The position numbers and the translations under genes are program-made. The notes under the pieces are model-generated. The model had not been told where the DNA came from and made no database searches. It was given only the letters and a program-made list of their open reading frames with translations. 64,000 nt of DNA from Bigelowiella natans CCMP2755 (lineage: Eukaryota > Cercozoa > Chlorarachniophyceae), in contig ADNK01000414.1 of the NCBI GenBank assembly GCA_000320545.1, positions 7,501 through 71,500 on the forward strand, read 5' to 3'. This document shows, in pieces, positions 1 to 11,294 of the stretch (position 1 is its first letter; each line of letters starts with the position of its first letter).

Positions 1-175
1 ACGATGGAAGATGGTAGTACCAGGCCTCGCCTTGTAAGCTTCTGCACTAGATCACCTGTAAAATGTAGTAAGCAGAATATCAATTATTACGATGCTGCAG
101 CAGTAGATCCCATTTCCGAATAATAGATAGCACACACCTCTAAGGACCCGCTTTTCCAGAGCAACCTTTGGAGAA

Positions 176-214
<39 letters not shown>

Positions 215-2158
215 TGAGAGAATGAGAGAATGAGAGAATGAGAGCAGGGGGTTGCCATACCGTAACAACATACCATGACCATCATACAAAGTATAGATCT
301 AAATCTCAAGCTCGCTGATTAACCGCCTCCTCCTCACCTGAGAATCCACAGGTCTCTGCGACATGGAGACCTCCAAGAGGAGCGCAAGTGTCAGCTCAAG
401 ATTTGTCAAAGACGCTGGAATATCCGTGAAGACGAAGAGAGTGGACCTGTTACATACATTGCATCAAAGCCATGCTCACCCACGCTCTTTTCATATCTCG
501 GGCACGACGGTTGTGATGATAATGATGTCGATGAGTATTTATGATGAATCACTGAAGAAGGATTTTACCGCGGTAACGAGTACGTGTGTGCTACTTTTGC
601 TCCCAGAGATTGAAAGGCAGAGTAGACACCATACCTGCGATTGTACATCACAGGCAGATGGTGAGTAATCAAAAACAGAATGCGCGACAGAGTATTTCAA
701 CATGCATGTTATTGGGAGCTGCAACCCGGGACTTGGGCAGCACACATGCAAACACACATACATACACACATACACACATTCATACACACACGCCTCATCG
801 ATGCTCGACTCACCTTGAAGGATACAGATTTGACGAGTCTAGACTGACCTGAAAGTTATCACCACCATCATTATAAAAATCATCGTCATGGGAAAGTTGG
901 GAATGCAGCTATGTTGGTGTCCCTTTTCATCAGCAACATTCCTTTCCTTCTACATCCTCATCATGCGTTGTCCCTGCCCAGGGGGGGTGCATATAATTCA
1001 CAACCCTTTGTGCTAGAGCGCTAAGTCCAATTTGATCATCGGGATCCGCCAAACTGCCGACTCCTATCCTCAACACGACCTGAGTCAATAATGAAAAACG
1101 AAACATTCATTCATTAATGATCGCAATAGCAACGATAGCGCAAGCGCCGATCCTTCGTATCATATCTTGCTTCATTTGCTAGTGACTTTTGTTATTGATG
1201 TATGGGAAAGAATTTTTTTTTTTTAATTCCCTATCACCGAAAATTTGCCACGTTTATAGGGAGCGTTCATGTAAGAGTAAGAGAAACCGCTCGGGAGTCG
1301 GCCTACGTGCTACACACACACACAAACACAGCTGAGATACATGATGAACACACGTACACACATATGCACATATACAATATACAATAGCAATACAATGTTA
1401 TATTCTTGGTTTAATCAACACTGCTACCATAAGCTTGGACAGCTGGTCTTTACGCGTGAAGTCGACTCGGTATGACGCATTTACGTGAAGATTCACGAAT
1501 ATATATCTTTTCATAAGAAAAGAAGGATAATCGAAAACAAATGCACAGAAAGATCCGCACAAGGTGGTCGCAATGAGATAATTGAGTGTGCAATAATAAT
1601 TATAATAATGACGGTGATGATGGGTGATAATGGCAATGGGCGGATAATAAATAGTCTCCTTAAGTAAGCTGTTGTGTATCTTACGTCAATACGAGGAGGG
1701 TTGTAGTCGCGAAGAGAAATAGCCCAACTGGAATTAAAATATGGGAAGTAGTAGCACACATCAGTATCGATATGTTCTCATTCATACTGAGTTATTTGGT
1801 TACCTATGCCGGAGACTTTCATCCCAATTTCAAAGCTACTTCGCTGACGTCCTTTCGTCTTAAGTGCGCTGCTATCTCTGCCAACCATGCCAAGATGATG
1901 ATCATAAGCAGTAGTATCGTCATGATTCTCATCAGCAACGTCTGGTGCTGTAGCATTTTCTTCTCTGGACAGGTTGTTGGTAGCCTGGCGATTCGAACGG
2001 GGCGGCTCGAGCAAGTGCCACTGGAGTCCTGCATAATTTGGAGAATTATTATTGAGAACTATCGTGGGGGTGAGATTGCCTGTTGTTGTTACTACCTCCA
2101 AAAAGGACGATGCTGCCAGATACAAGAACACACCATGCCAGTAGCTTGTACTCCCCAT
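1..2158 (-). CDS. M16-family (insulinase/PqqL-like) peptidase homologue, zinc site degenerate, secreted; 3' part beyond the left edge
   Basis: The first exon starts at 2158 with MGSTSYWHGVFLYLAASSFL, a convincing signal peptide, followed by an Asn/Ser-rich stretch with several N-glycosylation sequons and a donor near 1806. Later exons carry M16 signatures. Near 1250-1325 there is LPSGFSYSYMNAP, like the LPNGL..Y..N segment. At 1005-1079 there is VGSLADPDDQIGLSALAQR, like the GS..D...GLAHFLEH segment. Near 560-635 there is GVYSAFQSLGAKVAHTYSLP. At about 315-440 there is DIPASLTNLELTLALLLE. At the window edge there is DLVQKLTRRGLV. Together these follow the order of an M16 catalytic domain. In the family HXXEH binds zinc; here the aligned residues read ALAQR, so the protein is probably catalytically inactive or a structural partner. 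Exon edges between 300 and 1800 are approximate, and introns hold GA and CA repeats. The promoter region is shared with the divergent ABC-F gene. Confidence 0.6.
181..240 (-). repeat. (AG)15 plus GAGAGAAT-type repeat in an M16-like gene intron
   Basis: Pure AG from 181 to 210, then four ATGAGAGA-like units to about 245. It lies between exon pieces of the M16 homologue. Confidence 0.85.
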
Positions 2159-2893
2159 AATCGCTCAATATAGCTGTGGTAAAATAATCGTGAGGAAAAC
2201 ATTATGAACTCAGTATTTCGAAAGGCCATTTAAACATGCTTTTTACCTCCCACAGCAAAGAAGGTAATCAATCCTGCAAGGATGAGGACCCCGCTAACAT
2301 GGGATCTTGAAACCATCCTAAATCACGTTATCCTGCAGTAAAATCAATTAGATGGCGATTCTATCCCCTTGGTATGTTGCGGCAGACCTTACAGGTGCGT
2401 TAAGCGATCATTAACCAACAAGAAACTGAGTGATATCTATTTTTTCCGATCCTTCCTCTAAAGTTTCTTTCACTTTAGAGATGGCGAGATGGGGGACTCG
2501 CAGAAGGAGAACGGGTAGAAGTAAACGACGCCGTCCGGCGGACGGGCGAGCGTGCGATGGACTTCCCGGTTTAATTCAAAATTTCAAAATAAAGGTAGCA
2601 AAATGGGACATGAATGTATCTGGAAACACATACGAATTTGCCTCTGCGACAACAGTTTGAAAACATTTCTTTGCGATCCTACGCGTAAATTGCCACAACA
2701 CCAGGCAGCCGATAAGAACAAAAAGCATCCGTATTTCCGTTCTCAATTCACATGAATTCTGGAAATGTTGGCCAATTTGGGGGCCTTATCTCTGAAAGGC
2801 TGATACTGCCGGAATTTAAAATCCATTCCCGGCAGATTTGTGACACTGCAACTCGAAGTCTCTCTCGAGATTATTCAGAGATCACAGGCACGA
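2159..2893. promoter_or_regulatory. Divergent spacer between the M16-like gene and the ABC-F gene
   Basis: About 735 bases lie between two start codons that point away from each other. I see no gene, tandem repeat or palindrome cluster here. It probably holds both promoters and 5' leaders. An in-frame upstream ATG at 2840 could extend the ABC-F protein by 18 residues; I chose the ATG at 2894 because it lies directly before the basic and hydrophobic targeting segment. Confidence 0.4.
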
Positions 2894-5800
2894 ATGGCTA
2901 TCAGCCGCCCCCTCATTCGAGTACCCCCCTCACACATAAGGAGGCGGAGGACTGACCGTTCAAGTCTCGTAATCCCAATTGCTTGCCTATTCCTCGTCTC
3001 AATTGCATTCACCTTGAACATTTTCCTTGGCGTTCAGTATGAGAAAAATTCTGTCGCAGCGACTACAACGGTACCGAAGACGACGAGGACACTATTTGGT
3101 CTTACGAGAAGCAACTTGATTAGAGAACGTGGAATATATAATCCAACCGAACTTGAGAAGAATTCAGCACATTTTCGAAATGTCTTTCGAGGAAGCTTGG
3201 GAAATATAGCAACAAGAGGTATGATATTATATGTAAACGTTAAATATGAACTTACTCAAAACACATTCACGAACACACAAAAATCGCCAGACCAAATTTT
3301 TTTTCGAATTTGAATTAAATTTTCACAAATAAAAGTATAGTAAATAGTACTTATTGAGAATATTTGGTATCGTTGCTTTATGTTGCTATTCAAAGCCACA
3401 ATCGAGAACGACATAGATATGGAGTTGGAGAGTGGAAACAGTCTGGACGATAATACCGAAGAGCCTTCCAAAGGGAAGAGGAAAAAGAAAAAAGGGAAGG
3501 GAGAGCGCAAAGTCGCTTCAAGCCGCGCGGGATTCGATAATGATAACTCACAGCCGAATTTCCTCTCTATCCAATGTCAAAATATCAGCCACACATACGG
3601 AATCCAAGATGTTCTGGAAAATGTCAACTTTGCTGTGAATACCGGGGATAGACTTGGTCTAGTCGGTGCAAATGGTGGAGGAAAAACGACTCTAGCAAAA
3701 ATTATTGCTGGTGATATTGAGCCCTCCGGAGGCAAGATGGTCTACCAGCCCAAAGATATCCGACTCGCGTTTCTCAGGCAAGAGTTTTGGGATGATTTGG
3801 ATCCAGAGAGGTCTTTGAAGGAGGTAGTAGCAAGCTTGTGATGAATGCCTTCAGATAACTTCAAGAATAAAAAAGAGGATATCTGATAATTTTTGAACAG
3901 GAAATCATGTCTGGTATGGCAAATGAAATGGCGATCCTGAAAGGCATCGAGGAGTGCGAAAAGGAAATGGAGAAAAAAGACGTTCAGGAGGTTCATCCAG
4001 AGAGAGTCCACCCTAATCCCTAAATTCTGAGTGAGCACGTAATCTTAGGACCCGGAAAAGATGCAAGCTGCACTAGATCGCCTAATGGATCTCAATGAAC
4101 GCGCAGAACAGTCGAAGGTTTATCAAATGGAGTCCAGAGTCGACACAGTCAGAAACATGATGGGATTCACTGAGGAAGATCGCGAGATGAAGGTAATTCT
4201 AAAGAAGACACGGAAGCGGAGCTCTGTTGCTTATAGATGATATCAACCATCTTATTTCAGATTCGAATTTCCTTCCAGTAACGTTCTCTTTCCCACTTCT
4301 AATTGCCACGCAGGTGTCGAGTTTCTCGGGTGGTTGGAAGATGCGAATCGGGTTGGCTAAGATTTTGCTTAAAGACCCGAATCTGCTGATACTCGACGAG
4401 CCCACCAATCACCTTGACTTGGCAAGTGTGAATTGGCTTGAGTCTTTCCTCATTGAACAAAAAATCCCTATGGTGAGAAGTCAAAAGGCATAACGATGAC
4501 GACGACGACACGCATGATTCATGTCAATCTATCCCGTGTCTATCTACGTCTTTCCTGCTGCTGTTGCTGCTGCTGTTACTTCTGCTTCATGGAAATAGTA
4601 ATGATAACCATCGCAATCTACTGTCGTCGTCTATGTCTATATCTATGCAGGTGATTGTCAGCCACGACCGTGAGTTTTTGGACAAAGTCTGCACCTCAAT
4701 CGTGGATGTGGAACCCCTAGCACCCGGAGAACCCTCGACAGCAGCCAAGTATGAGGGAAATTACTCCAAATTCCTTAGGCAAAAGAGTCAACGAATTGAC
4801 GAGATGCAGAAAAAATGGGACTTGCAGGTAAACCTATTGCGGACGATGTTCGCAACTTCACAGATCCACCTTGTCCTCTCTCACTCAAACCCTCCAATAT
4901 CATTGCAGCAAAAGAAGGTGAAGGAAATCAAGCAATGGATGCAGAAGTTCCGTAACAATGAGGCGATGTCCACACAGTCAGTAACTACTACAATTCTATA
5001 GATGCTAATGCTGTGCTGCTTTGCTCTCTGAGTGTAATTTCAACACAAAGACGCCTCCCAGAATGAATACATTTTATTTGTATGTATAGAGCTGTGATAG
5101 TTATGTTGATATGATGTTTAACCTTGAACAAACCTATGTTCATCATCATCATCATCATCATAGGTACCAGCAAAGAGAGAGAAAGCTGCGGGACATGCAA
5201 GACCCAAACTCCAAAGAGTAACTAAATAACCTACTACCAGAGTGCAATTGGAGACTACTTTTCGTGTATCATCAACATCATTATGATCATGATCGATCAT
5301 CATCATCGTCATCATCTTTCGTGGTTTGTCCATCCGTTACTCAGATGATGGTGATGATGATAATGATGATAATGATGATAATGGTGCACCAGTAGCTAGC
5401 CTCTCATCGCATAGTCGTTATGGCGAATTGGCCATTGATTGTGTCACTTATTATTCTTGTTGCTCCTCCTACCCCTCCTCCTCCTACTGCTTGCTGCTAC
5501 TGTTACTATTAGCTACGTGCAACGACCGATGAGGATGCAGAAGTTTTTCTTCCGATTCCCTGAACCTCCACGATGCCCTCCAGGACAGATCTTAGGAGTC
5601 TCCAAGATGTCTCATGGATACGGAGAATCACAGCTCTTCGATGAAGCCGAGTTTTCTGCCAGTACGGGCAATAAAATCGCCCTCATTGGGCCAAACGGTC
5701 AGCCCCCTCTCAGCTCCATTCTCTCTCCATGACAACTCCGTTGTCGTCGTCGTTTCTGTGATGATATCACTGCTTATAGACTGCTGCTGAGAAGCATTCG

Positions 5801-7077
5801 TTTGATTGTTAATCCCTTTCGCCATTTTTTGCCACTCACTCACACGGCTATAGGCATGGGCAAGTCTACATTATTTCGATTGATGCAAGGAAAGGAAGAA
5901 GCCAATGACGGTTGTTGGATATGTCGTTCGTTTAGTGAAAAAAGGAACCCATCCACACTGTTCTTGTTACCATTTCCTTTGTCCTTCTCGCCTTGATGAT
6001 GATACCGCTATCCTAATAAAGTGCACATGACGATCAATCGTCGTCAGTCGTCATCGCCATTGTCTCTAAGATGTAAATTGAAGTCATGAACACACCGTGA
6101 TGACTGATTAATAGGTACGGTTGAATGGTATGGCCCTTCCGTGAAAGTCGCCTACTACGACCAAAACCAAGCTGATGCCCTTGAGCTCGACAGAACAGTG
6201 CTGCAAACGGTGAGTGAGTACTACTACAAATATGACGAGAAACAACCGTATCGACGTTATCGACTTCTCCTGATACAGCAGCCCCTCCACATTTGAATCA
6301 AGCACATATCAAAATTTCTATTCCTGATTTGCTAAAAAAGGTTGGAGACGCCGCTCCTTTTGACACGACGACAGAGGAACTCCGCGGCCTTCTCGGTAAC
6401 TATTCCAGTAGAACCAAAATCAGCATCGTTATCTTCATCCTCCTCCTCTCTCCTTCTCCTCCTCCTCCTCCGCATTGCCTGGATCCTTCTAAAGTCAACG
6501 AATATATTGTCTATTCCAGGCCAATTTAAATTCACCGGCGACACAGTATTTAAGAAGATCAAGGTTCTTTCTGGGGGGGAGAAGGCCAGGGTCGCTCTCG
6601 CACAGATGATGCTTACTCCAGCCAACGTAAAACACACATAGGAAATTGAACAATCGATACGGCATATGCAGAGTAATGATGACGATGATGATGATGATAA
6701 TAGAAGCCCAATCGTTCAATCGTCACCACCCACCTCCCCCCATAATACAGGTATTAGTTCTTGATGAGCCCACCAACCATCTCGACATCCCTGCCAAGGA
6801 AATCTTGGAAGAAGCTCTGCAGAAGTAAGGAGCGACAATGCCCCTCTCAAATCGTCCTTTCTTTTTTTGGCTGTGCTACGCTAGATAGAAACTGTTCATC
6901 GGCTTGACGCTGTCATTATTGAACATATATGCATATATATGCATATATAATATACCCAATCGCAGCAGCCAACTAACTAAACCATATCATTAACAACTGT
7001 TTCGTTTGTTTGTTTGTTTCAGCTACCCTGGAACGATAATTTTGAGCTCCCACGATCGATTCTTCATCTCGCAGGTA

Positions 7078-7126
<49 letters not shown>

Positions 7127-7846
7127 GTGTGCGTGCGTGTGTGTGTGCGCGCGCGCGCGCGATGATGCCGGATATCGTGACATCGATGCCAAGACTTTCA
7201 TTAGACGAACAACAGACGAAGGAAGACTGTTGTGATATATTTGGGTTTTTTGGAAACAACAGGTGGCGAATACGATAGTAAATCTTAAGGACAAGAAGCT
7301 ATTCCGATACGACGTGGACTACAAAACCTTTTTAGAAGAGCACCCTGAGCTGAGAGAACAGGTGGGGAGTGCAGTAATAGTAGTAGTAGCAGTAGAGGTC
7401 CTGGGTGAGGTACAAAGAACCCTCGTCTTCTTTATTTCTCAAGATAAAACCCGCATCATCTATGTTGCTTGTTGCTGCTGTGTATCAGGTGGAAGCTCGC
7501 TACGTTGCTGGAGTTGGGCCGATCAAAGGTGGTGATGAGCGTCCGAGATGGCATGAGATATACATTACATGCAATGTTGCGTTTAAACTGAGGGGGGTTG
7601 CACGTACTGAAATCCGAAGAGGAAGCCGAGTCAACGAAATCAAACAAATTTATAGAGGAAGAAACCACCATTCATTTTTCTATTTTGTCCGTGACGAGTT
7701 GTTAATTGTCTGATCACATTTCAGGTGTTGCAGACAAACTAGCTCAAATAAAGGAAAAACAAGGCAAGAAGAAATTTGTTTCAAAAGGCCCAAGCGGCAA
7801 GAAATCGAAGGGAATAAAGAATGCGAAACGCTATGGAGAATTATAG
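2894..7846 (+). CDS. ABCF5-like: ABC-F ATPase, ABCF5/EttA-Uup type, predicted plastid-targeted (18 exons, 775 aa)
   Basis: ABC-F proteins have two ATPase domains and no membrane domain; EttA-type members act on ribosomes. Exons, all phase-consistent: 2894-3218, 3396-3823, 3901-3990, 4049-4192, 4314-4472, 4651-4827, 4909-4980, 5171-5217, 5513-5697, 5854-5910, 6115-6209, 6341-6395, 6520-6626, 6751-6824, 7023-7074, 7263-7361, 7489-7528, 7725-7846. Domain 1 has Walker [10 protein letters not shown], signature FSGGW, Walker [13 protein letters not shown] and switch VSHDREF. Domain 2 has [28 protein letters not shown] and SSHDRFF, so all catalytic residues are present. The first exon encodes Arg-rich residues, then the hydrophobic segment [20 protein letters not shown], then a basic Ser/Thr region; this fits a signal anchor plus transit peptide for a complex plastid. 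Linker and C-terminal order resemble plant plastid ABCF5 from memory. The exon 3 donor is a choice between two in-phase sites (3981 or 3990). Confidence 0.9.
7075..7262 (+). repeat. Compound (GA)n(TG)n(CG)n microsatellite in ABC-F intron 15
   Basis: A (GA)21 run at about 7081-7122 passes into a GT/GC alternating tract up to about 7161. The GA run starts seven bases after the donor (CAG|gtatgt), so repeat length sets the distance between donor and the rest of the intron. Confidence 0.9.
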
Positions 7847-9098
7847 AACTATACTAGTCCGTTTACTCGTTGAACAGTTGTCTAATTGTAGTAAGAAAAG
7901 AAACTCAAATTGTATATTGTATTGTGGTAGAAATGTGTTGCATGCACGTGTATCATTTATGGGCCTAACAGAATCAATTTACTCGTAATCAAAATGTCAT
8001 ACATAATTAAATGTTAATGCAATCCAATGAGTAATACACGCGACACAGCATATATGTTAAAATAGATAAAAGCATAGTAAACCTCCACACACATATATAC
8101 ACGCTAGCACGCGGGTTAACTAGCCAAGGTACACGACGCTCTGCGCTGTTATATGGCGCATACATCTTAGCTTATAAGCTAGCTAGACATGAAAGCTGCA
8201 CAAAAAGAAAAGGTACGCTGTCAGTGGGGTATCAGTTGAATTTGGTGATGACTTTGATATAGAATCAAATGCCTGGCAAACCTAAATGTGTGCAAAGACA
8301 ATGTGATATGCAAGTAGGCCTACAATCACGCCATTGTTAGTGCTAGCGTTGCGACATTAGATGTACTAGTGTTGTAGTCTGCATGCTAGCATGGCACATG
8401 ATGTAGCGCACATATATATGTCTACATCTAGGTGTGTACATCATGTGCACACCTAGTTCACATCGATGTCTAGACGACATCTGGTAGCATCCACAGACAC
8501 AGGAGGCTTAAAGTAAGACTAAAGCGTGTGATGAATATAACTGTTTATCTTTTAACGCCTTTGCTATCACTAGAATACGCCAACTAAGCTGATCAATGAG
8601 TAGATCGCCACCAATGTGTGCTTTGTACACAATAGCAGCCATGTGTACGCTGCATGCGCACATGTATGCGACACATAAGAACAAATGAGCAAAGAGTTAG
8701 CTCGGACGCAGCATCGTGCTCATCGAGCTAGTGTAGTCGAGCATTGTCAAACAATGAAATAATAAGCATGAGAACTGAATGGGGTAAAATAAAATAATTA
8801 ACGAGGCTAGAAGTCTTTATAATGTCTAGACGAATGACGATGTTGCACTTATGAGGTACCCTCAGGGTCCATCAAGCAACCGAGTGACTTTTGAAGCCTG
8901 ATAATAGAACCAACTTAATGAAGGCAGCAGAAACTGCTCTGCAATATAAACACTGTCCGTCTTGTGACTTTGCTGCTTGACAGGGCTATTTAAGCTGAAC
9001 GTTGAGTGTGTTTTTAATTTTTCATTGTGGAGGCACACATACTGTTGTTGGTTTGCGGCTACGACTCGAAAAGCCGCAATTAAAGTTTCATGGAACCG
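7847..9098. repeat. Convergent spacer with CTAG/CATG palindrome island 1
   Basis: This 3'-3' spacer lies between the ABC-F stop and the stop of the coiled-coil gene. No coding signal is seen. From about 8090 to 8760 it is dense in the self-complementary tetramers CTAG and CATG, for example the 12-mer CATGCTAGCATG at 8382-8393. There is an inverted repeat with 9-bp arms at 8428-8456, and GATGTC/GACATC arms at 8465-8481. Outside that core (7850-8090 and 8780-9098) the sequence is AT-rich and unremarkable, probably 3' UTR. Confidence 0.7.
8428..8456. terminator. Perfect 9-bp inverted repeat (possible two-way terminator hairpin)
   Basis: Arms CTAGGTGTG (8428-8436) and CACACCTAG (8448-8456) are exact reverse complements around an 11-base loop. 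A second inverted repeat follows at 8465-8481. The position is between two convergent 3' ends, and the hairpin would form in transcripts from either strand. The role is inference. Confidence 0.4.
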
Positions 9099-10150
9099 CT
9101 ACTTACTATTATGGCCGCCAGTGATCGTTTGCCACGGATCAAATGAGTCGTCATCCCTTTCTTGTTGCTGCTTGTGACTTTTTTTTTCTAACTGCTTGAT
9201 GTCCTTATCGGACTCTCTCTTCGTTTTCTCAGAAGCTCTCTCTATTTGATCGGTCTCAGCATCTTTCTCGTTTTGGAATCTTTCTCGTTTCTTCTCCTTC
9301 TTATGATCTATTTCTTTCTGGACCTTTTTAGCTTCGCGTGCAGCAGCAGCTTCAGCCTCCTTTATGACCTTTTGGCGCTCAGCCTTTGCGGCGATGCGCC
9401 TCTGTGTTTCTTCTGCCTGTTTCCTTGCTTGGTCTGCAACTCTATCCGCAAATTCACGCAGTCTTTCAGCCACCTTAGTCTCCCGCACGGCTTTCTTTGT
9501 AGCCTCGTCAGCAACAGCGTCCGCTGCATTCTTTGCAATCTGTGCGGCTTCGTCTGGGGTTAACTTTGCATTAGGTTGCTTGGAAGCGTCGCCGGTGATA
9601 GGGGGGGGGATTTCGTCATCCAGTGGTACTGGCGCTACAGCTGGGGCAGGTGGAGGAGGAGCAGGATCCTACAACAACAAAACCAATAATCAACATAATT
9701 CAAAAATTTCGAACACACACATTATCCACATTCAACACATCCAGATATACAACAAGAAACACAAAGAACTTCGCTCCGCCCGCATTATTCGCAAGAATAT
9801 AATTCACCGATGGTGGAGGTGGAGGTGGAGGGGGGGGAAGAGGTGCAGGATCGCTTGTGGGGGCAGGAGGCAATGGCTGTGTGAGGCAAACAAGAAAAGA
9901 TATCCATCAGTATCCGAAAAGTAGGAAAAACAAACAAGACTGATTTGACCGGAAGTGGATCATCGTCTTCAGAGTCTTCGACATCAAAGTTCGGATGAAA
10001 GTGGGGGATGCCATTCATCGTTGTTTTTTGTAGTATAGGACTGTTATAGGTGTCATTTGAATTTCCAAAGCAGCTCAGATAGAGGACGCACGATACAGCT
10101 ATTGCTACGAATAATCCTAGCTGCAGGAAACTGCTCTGCGACCGGGTCAT
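9099..10150 (-). CDS. Signal-anchored, proline-rich, Lys/Glu coiled-coil protein (3 exons, 279 aa), family unknown
   Basis: Exons 9950-10150, 9808-9876 and 9099-9668 join in phase 0. Residues about 9-28 (LQLGLFVAIAVSCVLYLSCF) form a hydrophobic signal peptide or anchor, so the protein enters the secretory or plastid route. An acidic patch (VEDSEDDDP) follows. A Pro-rich region in exon 2 and the start of exon 3 contains a nine-proline run, and the C-terminal 130 residues are a highly charged Ala/Lys/Glu/Arg helix (KQAEETQRRIAAKAERQKV) with coiled-coil character. I do not recognise a family. It is transcribed toward palindrome island 1 and diverges from the dihydrolipoamide dehydrogenase gene. 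The stop codon lies inside a GTAAGTAG string that also reads as a strong splice donor, so a longer alternative C-terminus cannot be excluded. Confidence 0.7.
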
Positions 10151-11294
10151 AAAACTGCATTGATTTTTCCTAAACCTTTACAAGAAAGCAATATTAGCTA
10201 CTTGATTGCAGATATAAAAAAAAATGCAGTACGAAGCTTCTGAGGCTTTGCAGTTGTGTGGGTCGATAGAACCATATGCAGTTCCGACCACATCAATCCT
10301 TGCTCCTGTTGCCTACATAAAGCCATATGAAGAAGACGAACACGTAGCGAAACTGCAACATTACTTCTACCTTAGTGTCGATGGTCTTTTTCAACTTCCG
10401 CTTTTCGTCGACCCAGACCATCGTCTCCGGTCGGGGTTCGTGCTAGGGGGGTGTCCGATGGGTAGGCACTCCACGTCAATTTTTTTCTCTCTTGATTTCC
10501 TCTGTGCGACAATATGGAAAGCAGTTTTCTACGATAAAAGCGATACGTTTTCTCCAAAACGAGAAAGGCTGTACCAGTACGATTTCTCATGGAATCGGGG
10601 GAGCATTTTTAAGCGAGAAGCGGATCGGAACACCCAAAAGGGCCCTTTTTTTTGTTGGAGATTTGAGGCACGGATATCCCCGGGGACCTACAGCTAGTCA
10701 ATCCTGTCAAATCTGTAGAGCTTTCTGGTTAAAGTGCCAGCGAACAAGCTTTTGTCCGATGTTTTCGGTCGAAAAATGCAATAGAAACTTCATGAGTTCG
10801 CATGATTGGTCCAAAAGACACACGAATCAGGATTTATTAAGAAATTCTTCTCTTCTCGTTGTTGAAATGAAATCCATCCATCTGGGATGTTCTCATGCTT
10901 TTTTATTAGTTCCAGCTCCTCCTCGCCAGAAAAACACATCGAGATCGATTTTTACACAATAAATTGTCGGTTAAGAAAAAAAAGACCCGTTTCAATCCCA
11001 AACTGTTATTTTTTTTCTGAGATCCGATGACGCAATACATAAATTGTTGGCATTTTAATTTTTATGAGTCCGCAACCCGTAGACGTCGACGTTTGGGCCG
11101 CGTTACGCCAAAAACCCGCTCGTCTCCTTCATTTCCATTGTCGTACCCATTGATCACGTATACTTGCGTTCTTGTCCACCCGGTCCGTAACCCCCCCCCA
11201 TTTAGTCCATTTGGTTTCTGGGCAATTGTGAGATTTTAATGCGGTGGGAGGGGTAAAAATAGGACTCAATTCGCTTACTACATTTCCTCTACAG
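10151..11294. promoter_or_regulatory. Divergent spacer between the coiled-coil gene and the DLD gene
   Basis: About 1.1 kb between divergent starts. It contains several T, C and A homopolymers and an unassigned + strand open frame at 10224-10697 (157 codons), with no recognisable domain and no clear splice partners; I do not call it a gene. The sequence just before 11295 (CTCTACAG) looks like a 3' splice site, so the DLD transcript may have a 5'-UTR intron in this spacer. Confidence 0.4.

Noticed and set aside
7847-9098. Island sequence as microRNA precursors
   Set aside because: Arms are too short (6-16 bp) for a classical precursor; small-RNA reads would be needed before such a claim.
10224-10697. 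157-codon + strand open frame in the divergent spacer before LPD
   Set aside because: No recognisable domain, no targeting signal, an overlapping open frame on the other strand, and a position where a promoter is expected.
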